64,000 bases of DNA from Metellina segmentata. Lineage: Eukaryota > Arthropoda > Arachnida > Araneae > Tetragnathidae. Positions 22,952 to 32,190 of this stretch are shown here, one piece after another (positions within the stretch are counted from its first letter, which is position 1; each line of letters opens with the position of its first letter). The notes under the pieces were generated by a model. The model did not search any database, was not told the DNA's origin, and saw nothing but the letters and a program-made list of their open reading frames with translations. The translations under genes were made by a program, and so were the position numbers. The stretch covers positions 12,780,137-12,844,136 of the forward strand of contig OX375872.1 in NCBI GenBank assembly GCA_947359465.1, given 5' to 3'.

Positions 22952-23386
22952 GCTAACCCGACTCAAACGAAGGCAACAGCTAATAGCTCAAATGCGATTG
23001 GAGCCCCATAAGTGGGCGATATCAATATTCAAAGATCGATGCTGAACTGTGTCAGTAATATCTGTGTTGGCGTCAATACTATATAGGAGAACAATGAGAA
23101 TTTCCTCGGGATTATCGCTGACATAGCTGTCAAGGTAAGATCTACAACTACTGTCAGATAAAAGTCAAATCACCCTGCAGCGTCATTCATGATTATGGAG
23201 GAAAAAGGCTACATAAACCGATTCTTTCATAGAACACAACAAAAGGAATTTCATATCTACATTTGTAGCAATTGAAACCTTAGTAATTCAAATTAGCAAT
23301 ATTTTTATAAGGTGGGTGAATATTTACGACACAAAATTGCCGACGGTCCCAGATCGGTAACGAAAGATTCCAACTTTTGAGGGAGG

Positions 23387-23490
23387 CATTCTGAAAGGTA
23401 TCCGTGTTTAAAATTACGTAGTGTTGTCCTCGATTCTTTCCCTTTGGGGGTTGATCCCCAAGCCAATAGCTCGTTGTGTTCTTTGACCTA
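23387..23490 (+). mobile_element. SINE-A, 3' fragment
   Basis: AAAATTACGTAGTGTTGTCC, CCCTTTGGGGGTTGATCCCC and CCAATAGCTCGTTGTGTTC. A short reverse piece (GCGTCATACTGATGTAACAC) lies at 23512-23551. Confidence 0.6.
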
Positions 23491-23614
23491 CCTTGTCGAT
23501 AAGTAGGTATTTAATTAGCGTCATACTGATGTAACACAGCGGGCTATTGGCGTATTATACTGATGCCTCGAAGGTGTGCAAGTTGATTTAAGTACTTGTT
23601 TCCGAGTTTATTGC

Positions 23615-23898
23615 GCCGACTAATCGGCCTGGTGGTTAAGGTTCTTGGTTCGAATCCGGGTCAGTGCATGGCTATTTGTAAGCGTATGGTGTAGGCGGCT
23701 GTCATGGCCGAAAGTCCTCAAATTGGGTTGGTGTGCAAGTTTGGAGAGTGTTGTGCCAGCTCAGTTGTTGCCTCGTGATCTGACCATGGTTCAAAATGAC
23801 GAGGTATTGTCTTCGGATCTTTCTCTTAGGGGATTGATCCCGGACCGTTGTGAATAGCCCGTTGTGTTGCTCTAGTACGACGTTAATTAAAAATTACC
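23615..23898 (+). mobile_element. SINE-A, head type 1, with small deletions
   Basis: CGGCCTGGTGGTTAAGG, then TTGGTTCGAATCCGGGTCAG, through the body to GACGTTAATTAAAAATTACC. Bases between A and B box and in the early body are missing compared with the 9390 copy. Confidence 0.8.
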
Positions 23899-24014
23899 GA
23901 GTCTCTTGCATACCTGAGATGTACAGAGAATACATATTATTGCTCCAGTGCGACTTAATACTACCTGTAATCGCGCGCAGTCACAATGCCTCCCTTAAAA
24001 AAAAGTTCGCTTCA

Positions 24015-25050
24015 GGGTCATTCCACGCAAAATGATTAAATCGATTGAGGCTGACACATCACCGATTTTAATGAAAATTAATTTTTAAATAGATCACATA
24101 TTGTAAGAAGTTAACTGCCAAATATTAGATGTCCAAAATGTATATTTTATTCTGTATTAAATAAGTTCAAGGTCACACTAATGAAGATTTTTTTTAGTAC
24201 TAATAGTAGCCTATTTGAGACCTTATATTTCAAAAAGCTATTGACACAAATTAAAAATTTTCATATTACGTTCTTCAGTAAAAAGTCTTTTAGGAAATGT
24301 CGGAATATAGTTTCATATCCGTCACTGCTCATTCTCAGGGATCAGCGAAAATAGAGATTTTGCCTATTTGATACAAATTTCAAATTGCTTTAGTACCTCT
24401 AAAAATGGGGAAAGACAGTATCAAAAATTATTCTTGAAGCACTTCTATCTAAACGTTTGGTATAATTAAGTGATTATATTTTTTAGTTTTAAAAAAATTA
24501 TAAAAAAGTAAAATAATTGAAAACAGGGTCATACCACGCAAAATGAGCAAATCGCTGTGGCTAACACATCACCGATTTTAATGAAAATTAATTCTTAAAT
24601 AGATCACATATAGTAAGGAGGAACTGCCAAATATTAGATGTCCAATATATTTTATTTTTTATTGAGTTTTAAAGTTCAAGGTCACACAAATGTAGATTTT
24701 TTAGTACTAATTGTAACCTGTTTGAGACCCTATATTTCAATAAGTTATTGGCACAAATTGAAATTTATTTATATTGTTACATTCTTCAGTAAAAGGTCTT
24801 TCAGGAAATGTCAGAACATAGTTTTATATCCGTCACTGCTCATTCTCAGGGATCAGCGAAAATAGAGATTTTGCCAATTTGATACAAATTTGAAATTGCA
24901 TTAGTACCTCTAAAAATGGGGAAACACAGTATCAAAAATTATTCTTAACAAAGCACTTCTTCTATCTAAAAGTTTGGTATGATTTAGTGATTGTGTTTCT
25001 ATTCCTTAGATAAGAAAAATAATAATAAAAAAGTAAAATAATTGACAACA
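24015..25050 (+). repeat. Direct tandem duplication (period 511 bp) at the left end of the TIR transposon
   Basis: Copy 1 is 24015-24525 and copy 2 is 24526-25050. They share the terminal CAGGGTCAT(T/A)CCACGC, then CACATCACCGATTTTAATGA, a TTCAAGGTCACAC segment, CCGTCACTGCTCATTCTCAG and GGGATCAGCGAAAATAGAG in the same order. A few small gaps and substitutions separate them. Confidence 0.9.
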
Positions 25051-26276
25051 GCGATTTTTCTATTTTTTTAAATACAAATTTCATTGTGAAGGATAACTCC
25101 CAAAACCTCAACAATTTTCAGGATTATGAGTCAAGATGTATATTATCTGTCGTGAAATTTCCATCATTGTAATTTGTTTATTTTCGTCCCAGGAAAATTT
25201 TTAACTAGATGGAAACTATCGTTTTATTTAATCGTATGATGAATCAAAAAATGCGGGGAACACGCCAGACATCCATTTCCGTCTTTGAAAGAGATGCTAT
25301 TACATTCAAGGGCAGATAACCAAATAAATAAACACTATTAAATAAATTATGGTTATAAATGTGCTTGGTTTGCTAAACCAAAAGCTTTCAAACATCGGCG
25401 AATGTTCTATGGCAATCCAGAAGTGTTCCATCAGTGACCGCAGCCATTACGGGAACGCGTAACTACCATTTTATAATTCACTTTTTAAGTTAAAAATGAT
25501 TTGGTATTTCCTTGTTGATTTTGGGTTTCATTATCTGTATTTAATTTCTCTGTTATCATTGAAGTTCTTGTAATATGCAGACTGGGAAGCGAATGTTGAT
25601 TTTGATTTTATTATTGTTGTTTTAGGACTCGGATTACAATCCTTAATTTTTTTTTACAAGTAAAACATATTAAAATGCATTCTTGTGAAATGTCGGTTTT
25701 ATCAGATTTGTCCTTCATTTGATTTCTCTTATGCCTATTTAGAGTAGAAAATCGTCGTTTTGTTATTTTCGTTAGCTATTTTAAAGATGAAAGAATTAAA
25801 ATGCGACTTTCTAAACTCTATCAGTAATATTATCATATCTAGCACTGTAACTGGCATGAATTTAAAGTATGTCGTAAAATTTCTTTAGCTCATAGAAATT
25901 AATTCTGTCAAAAACAACAATTTTCCATTTTTTAAAACTAAATTTTAGATTAAACATGATGTTTAAAATTGTTGTTTTGATAAAGTAAAAAAAAGACAAT
26001 TTTGTACAGATTATAAAGATGTTAAACATGTTTGTATACGTTAAGTAGTTTTCGAGAAACAGAACTTCAAACATGCAACATTAAGCGAACTCAACTGCTC
26101 TTCAAAGTTATAAGTTCTTAAAGTGCCTTAAACTTCCAAAATATTATTTGAACCTAAATTTTTTGGATATCGTTATTTATGCATAAATTAAACCACTGTA
26201 CCAAATTTCATGAAAATCCATTACCATACGGTCACAGGTTTTTCCTGATTTTTGCTCATTTCACGTGGAATGACCC
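24015..26276. mobile_element. Non-autonomous TIR transposon, 2,262 bp, with internal 511-bp tandem duplication
   Basis: The ends are inverted repeats: GGGTCATTCCACGCAAAATG at 24015 and, at the right end, the reverse complement of GGGTCATTCCACGTGAAATG ending at 26276. TTCA flanks both sides (24011-24014, 26277-26280) as a 4-bp target duplication. The left ~511 bp, including the terminal motif, is repeated directly at 24526-25050 with minor changes. No coding sequence is seen in the interior (25050-26220), which is AT-rich. The flanks are fragments of SINE-A tail. GGG ends and a 4-bp duplication recall Sola-type or Kolobok-type elements, but the superfamily is unresolved. Confidence 0.8.
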
Positions 26277-26426
26277 TTCATTCCCTTCGTGATTGATCTC
26301 GGACCCTTTTGCCTGTTGAGTTCCAGTGCGATATAACTTGCACCCTTAAAAAAGTAGACCTTAATACAGGTATTGACAGTTTCGGTAATTAAAAAAACCC
26401 AATAGGTAGGCAAGTATTTTAATTGG

Positions 26427-26755
26427 TAATGGTAATTTTAATCAACGTCATACTAGAGCAACACAGCGGGCTATTAACGACGGACCGGGATCAATCCCTT
26501 AAGGGAAAGATCCGAGGACAATACTTCGTAATTTTGAACCATGGTCAGATGACGAGGCAACACCTGTGTGCCGGTACCCCACTCTACAAACTTCAACACC
26601 ATCAAAACGTGAGAACTTTCGGCCACGACAGATTTAAGGTGCCCCAGTCACCTCTATACCATACGCTTACAAAAACATACATGCACTGAACCGGATTCGA
26701 ACCAGGAACCTTCCTATCTTGAGGCTAACACCTTAACCACCAAACCGTTGGTCGG
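26427..26755 (-). mobile_element. SINE-A, head type 1, full length, reverse
   Basis: From GGTAATGGTAATTTTAATCA to the reverse head (AACACCTTAACCACCAAACC). The 88-codon forward frame at 26423-26689 is its antisense shadow; similar shadows occur in other reverse copies. Confidence 0.87.
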
Positions 26756-26822
26756 CGTCCTTTTAAGGGAGGCAATCTGGCTTCACGTGATTAAAGTAGT
26801 AGCAAAAATGCCGCACTGGAGC

Positions 26823-27112
26823 AATACAAGGGTCCCAGCGTATTAAGGGAGGTAGTTGAATCAAAGTCGTACTGAAGGTACACAACGGGCTATTGACGAC
26901 GGTCCGGGATCAATCCCCAAAGAGAAAGAACCGAGGACAACACCACATCATTTTGAACCACGGTCAGATGACGAGGCAACAGCTGAGCTGGCACTCCACT
27001 CTACAGACTTCCACACCATTTAAAGTGCACCAGCCGCCTCTATACCATAAGCTTACAAACATTCATGCACTAACCCGGAACCTTCCGCTCTGGTGGCTAA
27101 CACCTTAACATC
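26823..27112 (-). mobile_element. SINE-A, reverse, with an extended tail
   Basis: The tail carries an extra segment (ACAAGGGTCCCAGCGTATTA, GGTAGTTGAATCAAAGTCGT) that recurs in the copy at 62144, so these two belong to one subfamily. The head is partly deleted. Confidence 0.75.
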
Positions 27113-27211
27113 CTGAATTCGTGTGTTGAGAGTATTTGAATAAATAATCACAGTTGAAGAACTTTAATACTGTAGAAACAAGTTACGAAAGTGAATCGAA
27201 TTGAAGAATCT

Positions 27212-27214
<3 letters not shown>

Positions 27215-27251
<37 letters not shown>
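27215..27251 (+). repeat. (CA)n microsatellite, 18 units
   Basis: Uninterrupted CA dinucleotides. Smaller runs lie at 9126-9142 (CA), 7253-7271 (GA) and 19325-19346 (TA). Confidence 0.95.
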
Positions 27252-27253
<2 letters not shown>

Positions 27254-27630
27254 TTCACGAGATTAATATTTACACCAACCTACCTGCTGTCTAAAATAGA
27301 ATCGTCCACGAACATGTGTTGTTTCTGATCCCATTCGGAGCCGCCGTCCAGGTGGTTAAGGTGTTGGCTTCTAGATCGAAAGGTTCATGGTTCGAATCAG
27401 GGTCAGTGCAAGGATGTTAGTAAGCGTATGATGTAGAGGCGGCAGGTGCACCTTAAATCTGTCGGGGCCGAAAGTTCTCACGTTAGGTTGGTGTGGAAGT
27501 TTGGAGAGTGGAGTGCCAGCTCAGCTATTGCCTCGTCATTTGACCGTGGTTCAAAATGATGTGGTGTTGTCCTAGGATCTTTCTCTTAGAGGATTGATCC
27601 CGGACCGTCGTCAATAGCCCGTTGTGTTAA

Positions 27631-30224
27631 GGGGGTAGGCTCACGAACCAGAATCCCTATCTCAGTAATGTTAAAAACTTACATTTTTAAGGAACATTTA
27701 AAAAATTTCTATTGATTATATGTCTCTAAATTTTTTATTGTGTATTGCCTGGACTATAATTCATACTTTAACCATGGCTTTTATAATTTTAATGTCCTAT
27801 TATTTTTTAAAATTTTTTTATCTGGAACTATGTATGTATTTTCTCAAAAACACTGAAATTTCAACATATTTAATCTTATAAATTCTTTTTGAATTAATTT
27901 TTCCAAAATCCCCTTGGTTAAAGTGTGTAGCATAGTGTCATTATTAAGTATGCCAAGTTTTAAGTTGCTGAGTGTAGTGGGTTTAGAGAAAATGTTCCTT
28001 ATATGGCGAAAAACATGGTTTTGAGAAAACGAGTTTTAAAAGAAACACTTACTTGTAGTTAATGCATACCAGCACCATAGCTGGGATTTGTTGTTTCCTC
28101 TTGTAGGCTATCTTCCAACCTACAATTTTGTTGCCTCTTTTTTACCCTTGCTTCTTTAGTGTTTTTTAAAATGTCATGTTCTGCTTTGCGTAATCTATTC
28201 TGATCTGCTGCCTTCATTGCCCGAGCTGTGTAGAATCCAGGAGAAATACCTAATGTTGAAAGAACATTGCATTTTGTAATGTTCCCCTGGTTATATGAGG
28301 CAATAGCTTCCATTACACCACTTTTTAATGTTTCCAACTGTACAAACACATTTTTCGGTATTCGGGACCAGATAATACTATTTACACTCTCATTGCAGTT
28401 CTGAGTTTTACCGTGTAAGCATTTGGCAAGCAGATCAGGATCTGCCAAGTCTCTATAAATATCTTTTATGCAGTTTATGACTTCTGCTGGTAATGCATTT
28501 TTATGTTTATAATTTTCACCTAATGCAGTTGCTCGATTATAACCGCACCAAGTGTCTTCCTTTGTTGGGCAAAGACCATGCTGTGGGTTTTCATCTGTTG
28601 ATGCCTTGTGAAAGAAAGTAGCCCATACAGCTTGTTTCATAGATTTTATGCTACCGGTATTGTTTCGTATGGCTAAGCCATAATACCGCTGCAATTTGTC
28701 AATTTCGGCATCCGTTAATCTTCCACGTCCACCCAACGACTTTTTATCACATAATTTTTTCCCTTTCATCTTCAGTTTTAAATTTCTGAGTCGCGTTCCC
28801 ATTCTCTTTTCAACATGCCCAACACATTCCAGCTTTTCAACTTCCATATCTCCGTACAGCTTCAGTTCCTTTACAGCTTTGTAGGCCCTAGAATCCCCGT
28901 CACCTAAAAATTTGGAGTACCGCAGACCATGCAAAATTTGTGAGCGTTGAAAGATGTTGATCGCACCAGAAACTTCCATACTGCCACTGTTTCCAAAATA
29001 GTTGGCACTACAATTTTCTTTGTGTCTCTTGTTGGGGCATTTGCAGAATCTGGACAAAATTTCTGCATCCAACACTTTGCCAGTGTCGACACTTATAGCT
29101 ACAACAGCGCCGTTCAATGATGCATGACCGCGTTTTTGCCAAGTACCATCGATAGCAACGGGTATGTCAGAATTTCCAGATATGTTCTTCGCTTCTTCAG
29201 CAGCCACTTTCATGCTAAGTGTAGCAACAGTCTCTATTGCTGAGTTCAAACCAGAAACATTTTCATTGTACCTTTTCGGTGGAGCAGGCAAATTCATCAC
29301 ACCGCATAAAACATTTGCAGAAGCTTGGCCCTTTCCAATGCACCTCATTGCATATGTTATTCTGGAATTAACCTCATATATGTTAGTATTCTTGCCATTG
29401 CAAGAAGTTACAGTATAATTGGTATTTAGAAAAGGTTGGTTAAAACCACAAAAACCACAAGAAATTGAGAGTTCTGTAGCCAAACCTTGAACCTTTCTTC
29501 CAAACTTGATCGTGATGTTATCTGTTTTGCACTCTTTGCAAAGAACAGACATTTTAATGCTTTCTGACAATAATTTTATATTTATAATTTCATTAAAAGC
29601 ACTATTATTATCATCAAGATAGTCACTGTACTCCATACGATGGGGTTTCAATTTCTTATCAGAAGCAGAAACATTCAAGTCGTCATTGCATTCAATCCTG
29701 TTAACGGAATCTCGAAGTATACCGCTACACTTTCGTCTTTTAAAAACATGATTACTAAAACGTGGCATTGTTTACTTACTTAAAATAGAACGTATTAAGC
29801 AAAAAATAACAGAATAAGCGAAACTAAAAGGATATCCAAACAACAATCGCAGAAATAAAATCAAAGTTAGAAGCAAATCCTTGAAACTAGCATAAAATGA
29901 AAACAGCGTGGTTCAAAATAAAAACACAAGAGTTAATTCACTTCATTTCTTCTGCTAGACGTTGTCACTCATACAATTTAAAAATAAGTGTTTAAAAAAG
30001 AAATAGAGAGGCTTTGAAAGCAGCAAGATGTTTGTTTCGGTTTGAGTGGGCGTGGCACTTAGCATATGGCAGATCGTAAACAATTTTTAAAAAATATTTA
30101 AAAATACTTCTGTTATAGCTAGAGAAATAATTTCAACACCATTAGAAGCACAAAAGTTCATATTTTTCAAAAATATAAAAACTGAAAAATGGGTTTTTTG
30201 GTCGAAAAGTGTGAGCCTACCCCC
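27631..30224 (-). mobile_element. Complete Kolobok-like DNA transposon, 2,594 bp, with TIRs and TTAA duplication
   Basis: The ends are perfect 14-bp inverted repeats, GGGGGTAGGCTCAC at 27631-27644 and its complement at 30211-30224. TTAA flanks both sides (27627-27630 and 30225-30228). Removing the element and one TTAA leaves a SINE-A tail of the expected length, which confirms the boundaries. The element holds one intact transposase gene on the minus strand. Intact ends, intact gene and intact duplication suggest a fairly recent insertion. The TTAA duplication fits Kolobok or piggyBac and does not fit Mutator, which makes 8-11 bp duplications. The protein lacks piggyBac features. Confidence 0.92.
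28059..29768 (-). CDS. Intact transposase of a TTAA-target DNA transposon (Kolobok-like; Mutator-like transposase domain)
   Basis: A 569-residue open frame without breaks and the only long intact gene here. It should cut and join the ends of the surrounding 2.6-kb element in the nucleus. Seen: a basic N-terminus (residues 9-13, FKRRK), a zinc ribbon C77-x2-C80 ... C104-x2-C107, then an RNase H-like core with D207 (AIDGTW), D292 (LGDGDSRAY), C315/H318 (ECVGHVEKR) and E460 (NCNESVN), followed by a basic C-terminus (about 515-550). I infer D207/D292/E460 as the DDE triad. From memory the core matches what is called 'Mutator-like transposase domain' in many arthropod and cnidarian proteins; TTAA targets are typical of Kolobok. 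No THAP-type zinc finger is seen at the N-terminus, although Kolobok proteins often have one. The start is the first ATG of the frame, 456 bp inside the element's right end. A reverse-strand AATAAA lies at 27734-27739. The superfamily name is less certain than the transposase call. Confidence 0.9.
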   Translation of the reverse strand: MPRFSNHVFKRRKCSGILRDSVNRIECNDDLNVSASDKKLKPHRMEYSDYLDDNNSAFNEIINIKLLSESIKMSVLCKECKTDNITIKFGRKVQGLATELSISCGFCGFNQPFLNTNYTVTSCNGKNTNIYEVNSRITYAMRCIGKGQASANVLCGVMNLPAPPKRYNENVSGLNSAIETVATLSMKVAAEEAKNISGNSDIPVAIDGTWQKRGHASLNGAVVAISVDTGKVLDAEILSRFCKCPNKRHKENCSANYFGNSGSMEVSGAINIFQRSQILHGLRYSKFLGDGDSRAYKAVKELKLYGDMEVEKLECVGHVEKRMGTRLRNLKLKMKGKKLCDKKSLGGRGRLTDAEIDKLQRYYGLAIRNNTGSIKSMKQAVWATFFHKASTDENPQHGLCPTKEDTWCGYNRATALGENYKHKNALPAEVINCIKDIYRDLADPDLLAKCLHGKTQNCNESVNSIIWSRIPKNVFVQLETLKSGVMEAIASYNQGNITKCNVLSTLGISPGFYTARAMKAADQNRLRKAEHDILKNTKEARVKKRQQNCRLEDSLQEETTNPSYGAGMH

Positions 30225-30671
30225 TTAAGCTAGTAGGACGTTAGTTAAAATTCATCCATTCGGAGCCACTTCAGGAAAGACACTCTAGTGGTTGTTAGTC
30301 CGTTACAAGGGAATGATTAGGTTTCCGGGGCACAAGCTCTAAACCTGCTGGTGAGCTGGGAGGGTCTTCAAAAAAGGGAAAGATTAGAGGACAACGCCAC
30401 GTGGTTGTGAAACATGGTGAGAGGACTTGTAGGAACCGAAATCATTCAGTATTGAAAAATTCAGTGCAAGTTCAAATTTTCATGAGAATAGAAAACAAGA
30501 ATTTCTATAAATGTGCTAGCACAAATTTTAACCTAGCTGTTAGCGCCGACTCCTTTTGCAACTTTATATTTATTTGGCAATGAATTAGTATCTTTGTATA
30601 TCTAGGCTGCGAGCCACAGGAAAACTCTTTTCGAGGGCTATATTTGACCGGAGGGATTGGAAGGTAGGTAT

Positions 30672-30770
30672 TGTAATTAACGTCGCGCAGAAGCAACACA
30701 CCGGGCTAACGGTAATGGACCATGATCAATCATTTAGACAAAGCTTCGAGGACAGTACCACGTAATTTTG
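30672..30770 (-). mobile_element. SINE-A, 3' fragment, reverse
   Basis: GTAATTAACGTCGCGCAGAA, ACACCGGGCTAACGGTAATG and CACGTAATTTTG. Another reverse scrap (GGGAAAGATTAGAGGACAAC) is at 30375-30426. Confidence 0.6.
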
Positions 30771-30794
30771 GGTTTGATGGCACAAGGGCCATAT

Positions 30795-31160
30795 TTGGCC
30801 AGGAACAGGGAAACCTTTTTGGAAGACAGTATGTGAACTGCGGTCCTCGTAACAATATTTCGAGGGTCATACCTCGTCAGCAGACCTGATGAAAATATTT
30901 GGAGGCCGTATCTAGTCTGCAGGTAAATCTGTGCGGAAGGTCGCATCTGGAGTGCGAGCTAGTTGAACCAAATCAGACGGTCACATCTGAACTACGGGCA
31001 GCTTAAGCCTATCTGGAGAGGCTTAAATGGTGTGTAGACCGCCCATTATCTATCTGTAGGGCAGTATCTCTTCTGTGTCGTCCTTTGTCTTTACGAGAAC
31101 GGTGTGTTTGTGTGCCGTCAACGAGAACAGCTATTTCCCACAAATAGACTAATATCAATA
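30795..31160 (+). repeat. Dispersed minisatellite M1, copy 2
   Basis: Units include AATATTTGGAGGCCGTATCT, AGTCTGCAGGTAAATCTGTG and TCGCATCTGGAGTGCGAGCT. After the units comes a flank (TTGTCTTTACGAGAACGGTG ... AACGAGAACAGCTAT) also found after the copy at 62.5-62.9 kb. So the array and its flank belong to one interspersed repeat. Confidence 0.7.
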
Positions 31161-31565
31161 CTTGTGAAAAATAGTTACAGGAAGAAGTACAAATAGAATA
31201 ATGATCTGGTTGATATAGGTAGTGGCACTTCATAGGTTTCCGTTGAATTTTGAAAAGTCTAAGCAACTTCTCAAGTAGATTTACAATGACAAATTTGTTT
31301 AACCCGATATAGAAAAGAGTTAATTGCTTTCAAGCACATTTCCGAAACGACTGCAATTGTTGAAGAGAACGTAATGACGCAATTGTTTGTTAACAAGCAA
31401 ATATTTAAACTTTACTCCGCCTTTGATATATATAAACCCTTTTTCACACAATGAAATCATTAGAGAATCGTTTTAGTAGATTTAACATTTACTGGTGTTT
31501 ATTTAACCTCAATACAAAAACGGCTATTCAGAGATTTCTGGCTACACTGTGCCCAATAGCTACTA

Positions 31566-31957
31566 CAGTACAAAGCCCCAAAATCCGGACATTTTGCTAA
31601 CCGGCGTTTTTTTTTTTCTTTCTCACTTTTTTTTTACATCTTTCCGACAATTTTTTTAAAGAACAAGGAGCTAAACCTGGACCTAATAGATGAAACAACG
31701 CAAAATAACGGACATGTTCAAAGTAAATACCACACAGAAAAATTAGAAGATTTGCAAGTACAATTTGTTGCATTGTTATTAAAAAGGTTTTTTTCCCGTT
31801 TTAAAAAGTATTTTTTTTGTGTGTTTGCTATTTTACTATTGCAAACGCAAAATTCAACGCGGGGGGGGGGTCGGATTAAGGTTCTTTAGAGAGAAAAAAT
31901 GCAAATAATCCGAAATGGCCTAGGATCGGATGATTCCGGATTTCGGGCTTTGTACTG
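31566..31957. mobile_element. Pogo/Tigger-like MITE, 392 bp
   Basis: Inverted ends CAGTACAAAGCCCCAAAATC (31566) and CAGTACAAAGCCCGAAATCC (reverse from 31957) both run on into CCGGA. TA flanks each end (31564-31565, 31958-31959). CAGT...ATCCGGA-type ends and TA targets are known for pogo-like elements. The inside is low-complexity T, G and A runs (G10 at 31861-31870) with no gene. Confidence 0.7.
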
Positions 31958-32017
31958 TATTGAGAATAAAGGATCTTATCCACTCTCCAATTCCTTCACT
32001 GTTTTGAAACTCTTGTT

Positions 32018-32190
32018 TTTGAGGTTGGTTGTGTTTCCATGGTGCAATGGCCATATTCAGCCTAGCTACGCTACACAAAAGGACAACGTCAAGTAATGGA
32101 CATGCTAGTTTTATCGACACAAAAGAAATACACACAGGGTAAACTACAGGAATCGGACCTACGCCACCTACAACTGTTTTCACTGAAGTA
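32018..32190 (-). mobile_element. SINE-B, reverse
   Basis: TTCCATGGTGCAATGGCCAT, ACAACGTCAAGTAATGGACA, GACACAAAAGAAATACACAC, CAGGAATCGGACCTACGCCA. Confidence 0.72.

Larger units (their letters stand above)
27343..30255 (+). mobile_element. SINE-A copy split by the Kolobok-like transposon
   Basis: The tRNA-like head starts at 27343 with the A-box region (GGTGGTTAAGGTGTTGGC) and a B-box-like GGTTCGAATCAGG. The body runs to 27626, is interrupted by the transposon, and resumes at 30229-30255. A 12-bp target duplication, CCATTCGGAGCC, lies at 27331-27342 and 30256-30267. Without the transposon the SINE is about 315 bp. It must be older than the transposon inside it. Confidence 0.88.

Noticed and set aside
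26423..26689. 88-codon frame with sequence shared by frames at 9508, 20354, 21875, 26893 and 53045
   Set aside because: The shared peptide is the translated reverse strand of the SINE-A tail, not a protein family.
27631..30224. piggyBac transposon
   Set aside because: TTAA fits, but the protein lacks piggyBac features and has a zinc ribbon plus Mutator-like core; the ends also differ from the usual CCYT form.
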